This document shows, piece by piece, positions 35,201 through 44,300 of a DNA stretch of 54,622 bases; the stretch's first letter is position 1, and every line of letters begins with the position of its first letter. The DNA lies in contig CANQOC010000015.1 of assembly GCA_947625375.1 (NCBI GenBank), positions 1 to 54,622 of the forward strand, written 5' to 3'. The position numbers were made by a program, and so were the translations under genes. This stretch comes from an uncultured Clostridia bacterium. GTDB taxonomy: Bacteria > Bacillota > Clostridia > Oscillospirales > Ruminococcaceae. The notes under the pieces were generated by a model that saw only the letters and a program-made list of their open reading frames with translations, was not told the DNA's origin and did not search any database.

Positions 35201-35594
35201 CACGAGGCGGGGCGATACAGCAAAGTAGGATAATGCGCCGAACCCCCGCCACTCCCGATTGGACACGCAAGCTTTTCCGCATGCGTGCTCGGTAGTTTCC
35301 CGCATCGGTCATGCTCGGAAGTCGGACTGACACGGAGAGGCGGTTTGACGCTGCTGCGCATGGCGTACGGCTTGTCAGACTCGATTCAGTGACTTGCGCG
35401 GCTCACTGTGCAACTGATATCCGGCAATCAGACCTCTGTCCTCATTATCGCGCAAAGCCTTACATGACAAACAAAAATGCTGTGCACACTTCTCGGTCAC
35501 ACAGCAAAAAATGTCAAAAAACAGGCGCGGGGCGTTACGGCGAGAGCAAGATGCCGACGGCGGCTGTTTTCATCTATCTTTAACAAAATTCCCC
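35201..35594. other. Gene-free stretch before fucO
   Basis: No convincing gene. A hairpin GCTGTG...CACAGC near 35480-35506 is followed on the minus strand by ATTTTTG and could be a minus-strand terminator. The rest is unexplained GC-rich sequence. Confidence 0.5.
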
Positions 35595-35622
35595 TTGCAT
35601 TTTTATAAATATATGGTAAAAT
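35595..35622 (+). promoter_or_regulatory. Promoter of fucO
   Basis: TTGCAT (35595-35600), 16 bases, TAAAAT (35617-35622). Confidence 0.65.
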
Positions 35623-35665
35623 AGTAATAATATCGGGTGTGCCCGAAAGTGAAAGGAGAATTTTT

Positions 35666-36814
35666 ATGGCAAACAGAATCGTACTCAACACAGTTTCGTA
35701 TCACGGCAAGGGCGCCGTCGAAAACATCGTCCCAGAGCTGAACGCAAAGGGTTATAAGCGCGCCTTCGTCTGCACCGACCCCGACCTTGTGAAGTTCGGC
35801 GTGACCGAAAAGGTCACAAAGCTGATGGACGCAGCGGGATTTTCATATGAGGTTTACAGCGACATCAAAGCGAATCCGACCATCGAAAACGTACAGCACG
35901 GCGTCGAGGCGTTCAAGAAGAGCGGCGCAGACTGCATCGTCGCGGTTGGCGGCGGCTCGGCGATGGATACCGCAAAGGCTATCGGAATAATCGTCGAAAA
36001 TCCCGAGTTTGCCGACGTCCGTTCGCTCGAGGGCGTCGCCCCGACCAAGAAGCACGCCGTATTTACAATCGCCGTTCCGACAACCGCCGGCACTGCCGCC
36101 GAGGTCACTATAAACTACGTTATCACCGATGTCGAGAAAAAGCGCAAATTCGTCTGTGTCGACGTGAACGACATTCCCGAGATTGCCGTCGTCGACCCCG
36201 ACATGATGTCGACAATGCCGAAGAGCCTCACCGCTGCGACCGGAATGGACGCGCTCACCCACGCGATTGAGGGATATATCACCGCGGGGCACTGCGCGAT
36301 TTCGGACATGTTCCACCTTGAGGCAATCCGTCTCATCTCGGCGAACCTCAGAGGCGCCGTCGCCAACACCGACGAGGGCAGAGAGGGAATGGCGCTCGGC
36401 CAGTATATCGCGGGAATGGGGTTCTCGAACGTCGGACTCGGAATCGTCCACTCGATGGCGCACGGCCTGTCGGCGCTTTATGACACACCACACGGCGTCG
36501 CCTGCGCGATAATCCTCCCGACCGGCCTTGAATACAACCTTCCCGTCGCCGGAAAGCGTTACCGCGCAATCGGCAGGGCGATGTGCGTCCCCGGAATCGA
36601 CGCGATGGACGACGACGAAGCCGCAAAGGCGACCATTGCCGCGGTAAAGAAGCTCTCCACCGACGTCGGAATTCCCGCCGACCTCAAGGGAATCCTTAAG
36701 ACCGAGGACATCGACTTCCTCGCCGAATCGGCATACGCCGACGCCTGCCGCCCCGGCAACCCGAGAGAGACGAGCGTCGAGGAGATTAAGGAGCTGTATA
36801 GAGGACTGATTTGA
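35666..36814 (+). CDS. fucO: Lactaldehyde reductase (iron-dependent alcohol dehydrogenase)
   Basis: 382 residues from the ATG behind GAAAGGAGAAT; this is the usual FucO length. Reduces lactaldehyde to 1,2-propanediol during fucose or rhamnose fermentation, in the cytosol. NAD site VAVGGGSAMDTAKAIG; metal ligands in GMDALTHAIEGY and SMAHGLSALYDTPHG; close overall to FucO by eye. No fucose genes are next to it; it stands alone between two repeat blocks with its own promoter. Confidence 0.9.
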   Translation: MANRIVLNTVSYHGKGAVENIVPELNAKGYKRAFVCTDPDLVKFGVTEKVTKLMDAAGFSYEVYSDIKANPTIENVQHGVEAFKKSGADCIVAVGGGSAMDTAKAIGIIVENPEFADVRSLEGVAPTKKHAVFTIAVPTTAGTAAEVTINYVITDVEKKRKFVCVDVNDIPEIAVVDPDMMSTMPKSLTAATGMDALTHAIEGYITAGHCAISDMFHLEAIRLISANLRGAVANTDEGREGMALGQYIAGMGFSNVGLGIVHSMAHGLSALYDTPHGVACAIILPTGLEYNLPVAGKRYRAIGRAMCVPGIDAMDDDEAAKATIAAVKKLSTDVGIPADLKGILKTEDIDFLAESAYADACRPGNPRETSVEEIKELYRGLI

Positions 36815-36889
36815 GGGGAATATGCGAATTGAGCCAGCAATGTAAATAGGCAGAGTTTGTCAGTCTGCGGCGAAGATTAAAAGTAATTG

Positions 36890-37351
36890 CGATGTATGCA
36901 ATAAATAGGAATTCGCGGAGCAAAGGCTGTTTTTAGTAGCTGCTACGGAAAAACGTCTGTGCGTTAGGAAGAAAAACATTGCCGCACATTGTAAAAAGGT
37001 ATTCGCTGGCGCTCATGCTATCTTTAGACTCCCTCCCCCTTCCCCCCTCCCACATGGGAGGGGGTGTGCATAGCTAAGGCTTTGAGAGCCGCCTGACGGC
37101 GGGGAAAGTTTTCAAAGTTGTCGCACCTATCTAAAAGGAATTCGCTTCGCGAATGCTATTTTCAGACTCCCACCCCCCTGCCCCCTCCCACATGGGAGAG
37201 GGTTCTGCGTTGCTAAAGTTTGGAGTGCCGCCTGACGGCGGGGGATAATTTGTACGGCGCCATGCTTTGCTATAAGGAGTTCATTTGCAACGGACACTAA
37301 ACATATCATCTTTGATATTCCTCCGCTCTTTTCCTTCCACACCCCCTGCCC
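36890..37351. repeat. Hairpin-module mosaic repeat array 4, left part
   Basis: A degraded core near 36904 (GGAATTCGCGGAGC), then good cores near 36998 and 37135; CTCCCACATGGGAG hairpins near 37047 and 37185; CCGCCTGACGGCGG hairpins near 37089 and 37229. Ends with CACACCCCCTGCCC, where H6 begins. 36815-36889 shows nothing. Confidence 0.75.
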
Positions 37352-37460
37352 GATTAGAGGACAGAAGTCAGAGGGTCAGAGGTCAGAAGTTAGAGATTAG
37401 AAGATAGAAGGTAGAGGATAGAATTCTGACATCTGACTTCTGATATCTGTATTCTGACTG
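37352..37460. repeat. Heptad-phased dyad repeat H6 (most regular)
   Basis: Units GATTAGAG, GACAGAA, GTCAGAG, GGTCAGAG, GTCAGAA, GTTAGAG, ATTAGAA, GATAGAA, GGTAGAG, GATAGAA, then TTCTGACA, TCTGACT, TCTGATA, TCTGTAT, TCTGACT. The two halves are inverse in sense about the GAATTC at their junction. Same junctions as H5. Confidence 0.8.
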
Positions 37461-38095
37461 CAACGGCGCGACCACTCCCCTCGAGGGGAGTGGTACTTGG
37501 CAAGGAGGACACTTGCGAGCGCTATAGGTAACTTGCAAAGGCGCCGTACTGCCTATAATAAGGAATTCGCTTCGCTCATACTATTTTTAGACTCTCTCCC
37601 CCTGCCCCCTCCCACATGGGAGGGGGTTCTACATAGCTAAGGCTTTGAGTGCCGCCTGACGGCGGGGGAAATTGGCGCGACGGAATACTGCCGCGGTAAA
37701 GGTTTCTGCGCACGTTCAAAAAGAAAGTGAGACACTGCACTGCTTTGTAAAAGGAATTCGCTGGCGCTCATGCTATTTGAAGTCACCCTACCCCGGCCCT
37801 CCTCTCAAGGGGAGGGGGGTGCGTTGCCAAAGTTTGGATAGCCGCCTAACGGCGGGGAAAAGTTTTCAAAGTTGTCGCACCTATCTAAAAGGAATTCGCT
37901 CCGCTCATACTATCTAAATCACCCCACCCCGGCCCTCCCCTTGAGGGGAGGGAGTTGTGAGGAAACTTGCGTGCGTTATGGGGAAATTGCAACGGCTCCC
38001 GACCTTTTATAAGGAATTCGCTAACGCTCATACTGTTTTTAGACTCTCTCCCCCTGCCCCCTCCCACATGGGAGGGGGGATTGGACGCGCCGAAG
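37461..38095. repeat. Hairpin-module mosaic repeat array 4, right part
   Basis: CCACTCCCCTCGAGGGGAGTGG near 37472; cores near 37560, 37752, 37890 and 38011; CTCCCACATGGGAG near 37609 and 38062; CCCTCCCCTTGAGGGGAGGG near 37933. Not coding. Confidence 0.8.
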
Positions 38096-38121
38096 TCACA
38101 TCTGTTCGGAGCCACGCGCCA

Positions 38122-38218
38122 TGGGAGCATACGCTTGTTTTATCTGTGAACGCGAGCAATCAATCGTTCTCGATTGCGATGCGTGAACAGCTATAAAACA
38201 AGCTTATGCACGCAGCCG
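38122..38218. repeat. Long hairpin repeat, copy 2 of a 97-bp identical pair
   Basis: Identical base for base to 35009-35105 and again directly followed by a cloverleaf element (copy C). The bases upstream (TCTGTTC-GGAGCC) are also nearly the same. Confidence 0.8.
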
Positions 38219-38314
38219 AGGTCGACCGAAGGTCGACCTTAACGAAAGGAGCAGAAAAATCCCCCGGGATTTTTCTGACTACTTTTCGTTCACGCGCGAA
38301 GCGCGCCGGCTGCG
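38211..38314. repeat. Cloverleaf-like element, copy C (reverse orientation)
   Basis: Outer CGCAGCC (38211-38217) with GGCTGCG (38308-38314). The AGGTCGACC-GAA-GGTCGACCT hairpin, the central hairpin (AACGAAA...TTTTCGTT with AGAAAAATCCC/GGGATTTTTCT) and the CGCGC-GAA-GCGCG hairpin follow. Its reverse complement aligns with copy A, so the invariant GCGCGC hairpin comes last here. Confidence 0.75.
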
Positions 38315-38495
38315 CCCGAGGCCGGAGTCACGCCAAGTCCACGGCTATATCCCCCTCCGCCGGATACACTCTTTCAGCACACTCCGCTTGACTGATAAGC
38401 CTCTCCGAAAAGGGCGTCTCAGCGCGATTCTGCCCTCTGACGCTCCGATTCTGTTCGCCGTCAGCGTATTTCCCCGAATCCTCACAAAATATCTC

Positions 38496-38524
38496 TTGAC
38501 TTTGCGGCGCAAAATTGATATAAT
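38496..38524 (+). promoter_or_regulatory. Promoter of rubrerythrin gene
   Basis: TTGACT (38496-38501), 17 bases, TATAAT (38519-38524). The region 38315-38495 before it shows no gene. Confidence 0.8.
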
Positions 38525-38573
38525 CTTGATGAAGAGGCAAACTCTTTTATCAAATTAAAAAGGAGAGATTATC

Positions 38574-39107
38574 ATGGAGCTTAAAGGAAGCAAAACCGAA
38601 AAGAATTTACAGGCAGCTTTTGCCGGAGAGTCGCAGGCGAGAAACAAGTACACCTATTTTGCATCTGTCGCAAAAAAAGAGGGTTATGAGCAGATTGCCG
38701 AGATTTTCCTCAAGACCGCCGACAACGAAAAAGAGCACGCAAAGCTTTGGCTCAAGGAGCTTAAGGGCATAGGCACCACCGCCGAGAACCTCGCGGCCGC
38801 GGCCGACGGCGAAAACTACGAGTGGACCGATATGTACGAGTCCTTCGCGAAGGACGCCGAGGAAGAGGGCTTCACCGCTCTCGCGTACAGATTCCGCGCC
38901 GTCGCGGCAATCGAGAAGGCCCACGAGGAAAGATACCGCGCTCTTCTTAAGAACGTCGAGATGCAGAAGGTCTTCGAGAAGTCGGAAGAGACAATGTGGG
39001 AATGCCGCAACTGCGGTCACCTCGTAATCGGCAAGAAGGCCCCCGCCGTCTGTCCCGTTTGCGCACACCCGCAGAGCTTCTTTGAAGTCAGAAAAGAAAA
39101 CTATTGA
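38574..39107 (+). CDS. rbr: Rubrerythrin
   Basis: 177 residues after AAAGGAGAGA. Peroxide-reducing di-iron protein of anaerobes. Ferritin-like domain (about 1-135) with the iron ligands in [25 protein letters not shown] and [11 protein letters not shown]-terminal rubredoxin domain with WECRNCGHL and [13 protein letters not shown] (two CxxC). Own promoter and terminator, single gene. Confidence 0.97.
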   Translation: MELKGSKTEKNLQAAFAGESQARNKYTYFASVAKKEGYEQIAEIFLKTADNEKEHAKLWLKELKGIGTTAENLAAAADGENYEWTDMYESFAKDAEEEGFTALAYRFRAVAAIEKAHEERYRALLKNVEMQKVFEKSEETMWECRNCGHLVIGKKAPAVCPVCAHPQSFFEVRKENY

Positions 39108-39118
39108 TACATTTGGCG

Positions 39119-39145
39119 CCCCCGAGTAAAATCGGGGGTTTTTTT
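39119..39145 (+). terminator. Terminator of rubrerythrin gene
   Basis: CCCCCGA-GTAAAA-TCGGGGG followed by TTTTTTT. Confidence 0.92.
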
Positions 39146-39250
39146 GACCGCGCCAAAAAATCAATAGTCACGATAATCAATATATTCGGGAAGAGATATC
39201 TCCCCGATTTTTTATACTTGCCTTCCCCTCAAAAAAATCTAAAATAATAT

Positions 39251-39276
39251 TGCAACCTTTTTTCGGGTATGCCGAC
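39251..39276 (+). promoter_or_regulatory. ECF-type promoter before the sigma-factor gene
   Basis: TGCAAC (39251-39256) with a following T run, 16 bases, CGAC (39273-39276). This resembles the AAC/CGT-type architecture of ECF sigma promoters (TGAAAC-N16-CGTA for SigW) rather than sigma-A, so self-activation is likely. Confidence 0.6.
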
Positions 39277-39302
39277 TATATTGGTGAAAGGAGGCGGAGA
39301 GC

Positions 39303-40898
39303 ATGAAGACCTCGGAGGCGCTTGTCCGCGAATATGTCACGGAATTTATGGAGAAGGTCTATTACTTCTGCCTGAAAAAGACCGGTTCGCCGGACGGCGC
39401 GGACGAGCTTGCGCAGGACATCTCGCTCGGGATTATAAGCTCGCTTTCAAAGGGCACGGTCCCCGAGGACTTCGCGGCATATGTCTGGCGGTCGGCGCGC
39501 AACCGCTATGCGGATTATGCCGAAAAGCGCCGCAAATCGCGGGAACGCGACGGCGGAGATGTCTATGAACTTGAATGTCCGAGCGGCGAAAAATCGCCCG
39601 AGGAGACCGCGGTTCTGGCCGAACAGCTGAGCCTGCTGCGCCGTGAGCTCGCGTTCATCTCGGAGGATTACCGAAAAATCGTCGTCGCGTTTTATATCGA
39701 CGACCGCTCAATAAGCGACATTTCTTCGACCCTCGGTCTCCCGGAAAACACGGTGAAGTCGAAGCTTTACCGGGCAAGAAAAATACTGAAAGAAGGAATT
39801 GATATGGCAAGAGAATTCGGTCCTAAGAGCTATAAACCCGAAAATATTTCATTCGTCGCGAGCGGAAACGTCACCCCCGAGCTCCCTTGGGGCGCGGTTA
39901 AGACTATGTTTGACACAAACGTCCTGCTCGAAGCGTCTGACAATCCGTCAACCGTCGAGGAGCTTTCGGTCGCCCTCGGAATCGCCGTCCCGTATATGAG
40001 CGAGGAGGTCGACAAGCTTGTTTCCGCGACACTTCTGAAGAAGCTTGACGGCAAAAAATATGTGACCGACTTTCCGATTGTCTCGGCGGGAAAGCACGCG
40101 GAAGCATTAGAAATCATCAAAAAATCCGCGCCGAAGGCGGCGGAATATACAGACGGGATTGCCGAGAAAGTCATTAAGAAGATTAAAGAAATCGGCTGCA
40201 CGGACAATTCGAGCCTCGACGACAACAGTCTCAGGTGGTACGCGGTTTTGGCAGCGGTGACAAAGGCTGAAACCGATATGAGCATGAAATTTGAGTGTGA
40301 GCCGCGCTCAAACGGCGACAAATGGGAGTTCTACGGCTTCGAGGAGAGCGACGAGATGCCCGATTACAACTTCGTGAGCTACAACTCGGCCTGCGACGAC
40401 GACTGCAATGTAAGTATAGAGGTGTTCAACATGCACAAATACAACCTCTGCGGCAATTTTATACCGGCCGATTACAGCAGGAAAAACGTCGCCTGGGCGA
40501 TGAAGATGATACGCTCGGGCAAGAATTACGGCGACCTCAGCGACCACGAAAAGACCGTCTTCGACAGTCTTCCGAAGCTCGTCCACGCCGAGCCGGACGG
40601 CAGGCTTGTCTCGGATATCCTCGTGATGAGCGGCGGCGAATACAAGGCGGTTAAAAACGTGATTGCAAAGCACCCGGACTATGACAAGCTCGCCGGAATC
40701 ATCCGGAAAAACGGCGAGGATATCCTCGAGCTGCTGAGGTCGGAGAGCAACCCTTATGTCAGGAAATACCTCCCCGGCGTGGTGAACATCGCCAACCATA
40801 TCCGCGGCCTTGTCGCCGACGAGGAAATCGCCGCAGGACGGCTTGTCCTGCCCGATGACCCCGAAAACAGCACCGCGACGGTTCATGTGATTATTTAA
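39303..40898 (+). CDS. ECF-like sigma factor with long C-terminal winged-helix/sensor extension
   Basis: 531 residues after GTGAAAGGAGGCGGAGAGC. Residues 1-75 match sigma region 2 (YYFCLKKTGSPDGADELAQDI) and about 105-162 region 4 (YRKIVVAFYIDDRSISDISS, LPENTVKSKLYRARKIL). A normal ECF factor would stop near 170. Here about 360 residues follow: a winged-helix-like segment (about 195-265, STVEELSVALGIAVPYMSEEV) and a domain I do not recognise. Such an extension could replace an anti-sigma factor. Next genes are a small lipoprotein and, 500 bases on, the NRPS operon. Confidence 0.8.
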   Translation: MKTSEALVREYVTEFMEKVYYFCLKKTGSPDGADELAQDISLGIISSLSKGTVPEDFAAYVWRSARNRYADYAEKRRKSRERDGGDVYELECPSGEKSPEETAVLAEQLSLLRRELAFISEDYRKIVVAFYIDDRSISDISSTLGLPENTVKSKLYRARKILKEGIDMAREFGPKSYKPENISFVASGNVTPELPWGAVKTMFDTNVLLEASDNPSTVEELSVALGIAVPYMSEEVDKLVSATLLKKLDGKKYVTDFPIVSAGKHAEALEIIKKSAPKAAEYTDGIAEKVIKKIKEIGCTDNSSLDDNSLRWYAVLAAVTKAETDMSMKFECEPRSNGDKWEFYGFEESDEMPDYNFVSYNSACDDDCNVSIEVFNMHKYNLCGNFIPADYSRKNVAWAMKMIRSGKNYGDLSDHEKTVFDSLPKLVHAEPDGRLVSDILVMSGGEYKAVKNVIAKHPDYDKLAGIIRKNGEDILELLRSESNPYVRKYLPGVVNIANHIRGLVADEEIAAGRLVLPDDPENSTATVHVII

Positions 40899-40917
40899 TC
40901 GGAAAGGGACATGAATT

Positions 40918-41148
40918 ATGAAGAGAGTAATATTAACCTTGTTGATTATTTCGCTGATGACGGCGGTTCTCGGCGCGTGCGGCAGTCCGAAGAGCGGGGA
41001 CGGAAGTGGAAATGCCCCAAGCGCGGAGATGATTTATAAGCACTCCCCCGCCCCGTCCGGCGACGGCGCCGTCACCCCCGAAATCCTCAACGGCAGGCGC
41101 GGCTTCACGGCAGTCGGCAGCGAGCAGAAAATGCCGGAGGTAAAATAA
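40918..41148 (+). CDS. Small lipoprotein
   Basis: 76 residues after GGAAAGGGACATGAATT. Signal peptide with lipobox LGAC (Cys20), then a short polar tail. 19 bases behind the sigma-factor gene, so cotranscribed; it might be the extracytoplasmic part of that sensing system. No family recognised. Confidence 0.65.
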   Translation: MKRVILTLLIISLMTAVLGACGSPKSGDGSGNAPSAEMIYKHSPAPSGDGAVTPEILNGRRGFTAVGSEQKMPEVK

Positions 41149-41157
41149 AAGGGACCA

Positions 41158-41187
41158 AAGCCCTGTTGAGCAATCAGCAGGGCTTTT
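41158..41187 (+). terminator. Terminator of the sigma-factor operon
   Basis: AAAGCCCTG pairs with CAGGGCTTT, then T. Confidence 0.85.
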
Positions 41188-41212
41188 CACATGACACCTT
41201 CAAATTCAAATA

Positions 41213-41304
41213 TTCCCTCTATTCTCCATGTAATTCCACCTTCTATCCTCTAACTTCTATCCATCTAAATTCTGCCTTCTGTCCTCTCACTTCTGACTTT
41301 CTAT
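41213..41304. repeat. Heptad-phased repeat H7 (pyrimidine strand)
   Basis: TTCTATC, CTCTAAC, TTCTATC, CATCTAAA, TTCTGCC, TTCTGTC, CTCTCAC, TTCTGAC, TTTCTAT. It runs directly into the -35 box of the NRPS promoter. Confidence 0.75.
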
Positions 41305-41333
41305 TTGACACGCCATCAAAACAATGATATACT
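41305..41333 (+). promoter_or_regulatory. Promoter of the NRPS operon
   Basis: TTGACA (41305-41310), 17 bases, TATACT (41328-41333): near-consensus sigma-A, 51 bases before the GTG start. Confidence 0.85.
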
Positions 41334-41384
41334 GGATTAAAGCGCGGCGGAGTGCCGCGGATAAAATGAAAAGGGGTGCTGACT

Positions 41385-44300
41385 GTGAGTACAGCGAGGG
41401 AGGACCTTGAATATTTCAGGGGCGTATTGCCGAATACGGACGCGGATTCGATGCCGCTGCCCGATATGCAGGAGGACGGCTTCGACGAGGCGCTGATGCG
41501 GCGCGGACTGACGGGCGGTCCTTTGGGAAATGCCGCCATTTGGGACACCGCGGCGATGCTCGCGCTCGCTTGGTACAGCGGCAGCACCGACGCGCTCTGT
41601 GCGGTCGTGCGCGGCGGAAAGCGCCTGCCGGTATATTTTGACTTCGGAAAAGAGACGTCCTTCGCCGCCTGCTCCCGCGAGGTGAAAAATCTTGCGGACG
41701 AGGCCGAGCGGCACTGCGGCGCGGAGTTCGGCGAAATCTGTGCCGAGCTCGGTCTTAACGCCATGCCCGCTATAGCCGAGGACGCCGAGTCGTTCCGCGG
41801 TTTCTCTCTCATCGGCGGCACGAAGACCGCGCTCTGTCTGTTTCTTGACACGGCGGCGGGCGAGCTGTGTGCAAAATATAACGCCGCTGTCTATAACGAA
41901 AGCTCCGTGTCCCGCCTTCTTGAATCACTTGCTGCGGCGCTCGGGAAAATCGCCGGCGGCGAGGACGACATCACAAAAATTGTCGCGCTGACCGACTCAC
42001 AGCTCGCCGAGCTCGACGCTTTTAACGACAACGCCGTGCCCTATGACCCCGGCGAGACGCTTATAGACCGAATCCGCCGCGCGGCGGAAAGATTTCCGGG
42101 CAAAACCGCCGTCGTCTTTAAGGACAGGCGCTTTACATACCGCGAATTCGACGAAATCACCGACCGGATTGCCGCTTGGGTGAAAAGACTCGGAATCGGG
42201 CGGGAGGACGTCGTTTCAATCCTCATTCCGCGGTGCGAATACATGCCGATTTGTGCTGTCGGAGTGCTCAAATCCGGCGCGGCATATCAGCCGCTCGACC
42301 CCGGATATCCGCCGGAAAGGCTTCGTTTCATGATGGACGACGCCGGCACAAAGGCGCTTATCGCCGACGGTGCGCTTCTTTCGCTCGTTCCGGAATACTC
42401 CGGACCGGTCCTTAAATTGGACGAAATTCCGTCGCTTCCCGAGTGCGCCGACGAGCTTCCGCGCCCGAAGCCGGAGGACTTATTTATACTGCTTTACACC
42501 TCGGGTTCAACCGGCACTCCGAAGGGAGTTATGCTCGAGCACGGCAGCCTTGCGGCGTTTTGCGGCTGGTTCACCGCGCACTATGACATGGACGAAAACA
42601 GCCGCGCGGCGGCGTATGCGTCGTTCGGGTTCGACGCCTGTATGATGGACATGTACCCGACGCTTTCGAGCGGCGCAGAGCTTCACATAATCGCCGAGGA
42701 AATCTGCCTCGACCTTATCGCGATAAACCGCTATCTGAACGAAAATAAGATTACGCACATTTTCATGACGACACAGGTCGGGCGGCAGTATGCCGAGCTT
42801 TTCCCCGAGAGCGAATACCCGCGCTATCTGTCGGTTGGCGGCGAGACGCTTGTGCCGGTGGAGCCTCCGCGATATAGGTTCACAAACGCATACGGCCCGA
42901 CGGAATGTACAATATTCACCACCGCCTTCGACGTGGACAGGCTTTATCACAATGTGCCCATCGGGAAGGCGCTGAGTAACGTCAGACTTTATATCACCGA
43001 TACATACGGACGGCGCGTCCCCGTCGGCGTTCCGGGCGAGCTTTGCGTCGCGGGACCGCAGGTTGCGCGCGGATATCTCAACCGCCCCGAAAAGACCGCC
43101 GAGGTGTTCATAAAAAATCCGTTCTGCGACGACCCGCGATATTCGCGAATTTACCGCACCGGCGACATCGTCAGATTTTTGCCGGACGGCAGCGTCGAGT
43201 TCATCGGCCGCCGCGACTCACAGGTTAAAATCAGGGGGTTCAGAATCGAGCTGAGCGAGGTCGAGGGCGTTATCCGCCGGTTCAAGGGAATCAAGGACGC
43301 AACCGTCGTCGCTTGTGACGAGGCGGGCGGAGGAAAATTCGTCGCGGCATACGTCGTGTCGGACGAGGCGGTCGACGTCGACGCGCTCAATCGCTTTATC
43401 CTCGAAACAAAGCCGCCCTATATGGTCCCCGCCGTCACGGTGCAGATTGAGAGTATCCCCCTCAACCGGAATCAGAAGGTCGATAAGCGGGCGCTCCCGA
43501 AACCGGAGAGAAGGGCGGAGTCGTTCGCCCCGCCGGTCGGCGAGACGCAGGAGAGGATATGCCGCCTTCTCGAAAGCGTCGTGGGGCACGGCTCGTTCGG
43601 CGCCGACACCGATTTCTTCGCCGCCGGGCTGACCTCGGTCACGTCAATCAAATTCTTGGTTCTTTTAACGAAGGAATTCGGCGCCGCCGTTTCCTCGAAG
43701 ACGCTTCGCGAGTGCAATACCGCGCAGAAGTTAGAGGCATATCTCGAAACCGCCGAGAAGACCTCCTCCCCTGCCGAAAAGCGGGACTGCTATCCGCTTA
43801 CGCAGACACAGCTCGGAATCTATGTCGAGTGCATGAAGCACCCCGAAGCGGTGTTCTATAACCTGCCGTGCAGCTTCCCGCTCTCAAAGGACACCGACGT
43901 CGGAAGGCTCTGCGCCGCAATCCGAAAGGTCGTCGACGCTCACCCGGCGATAAAGTGCTCAATCCGCGCGGATAAGGACGGCCGGGTGTGCATGTTCCCG
44001 AACGACGGCCGCCCCGTCGACGTCGAAATTATTGACGGGACGCAAGCGGAGTATGAATCATTCTTCAAAGGCTTCGCAAGGCCGTTTGACTTCGCGGACG
44101 GGCCGCTTTACCGCTTTGCGGTTTATGTGACCGAGAAGCGGATATACCTTTTGACTGACTTCCACCACATTATAAGCGACGGCTCGTCGATTGCGGTGTT
44201 TGCGGAGGAGCTTGACCGTGCCTTGCGCGGCGAGGAGCTTTTGGGCGAGCCGTATTCGCAGCTTGACATGGCCGCCGACGAGGAGACCGCGCGGAACGGC

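Noticed and set aside
35047..35361. 104-codon minus frame over cloverleaf copy B
   Set aside because: It runs through the three hairpins and the long hairpin; composition is repeat-derived.
36890..38095. CRISPR array
   Set aside because: Repeated cores are spaced irregularly, intervening sequences are themselves shared modules, and no cas genes are visible.
41366..41384. ATG at 41366 as start of the NRPS
   Set aside because: It is out of frame with the synthetase; GTG 41385 is in frame and correctly spaced from AAGGGG.
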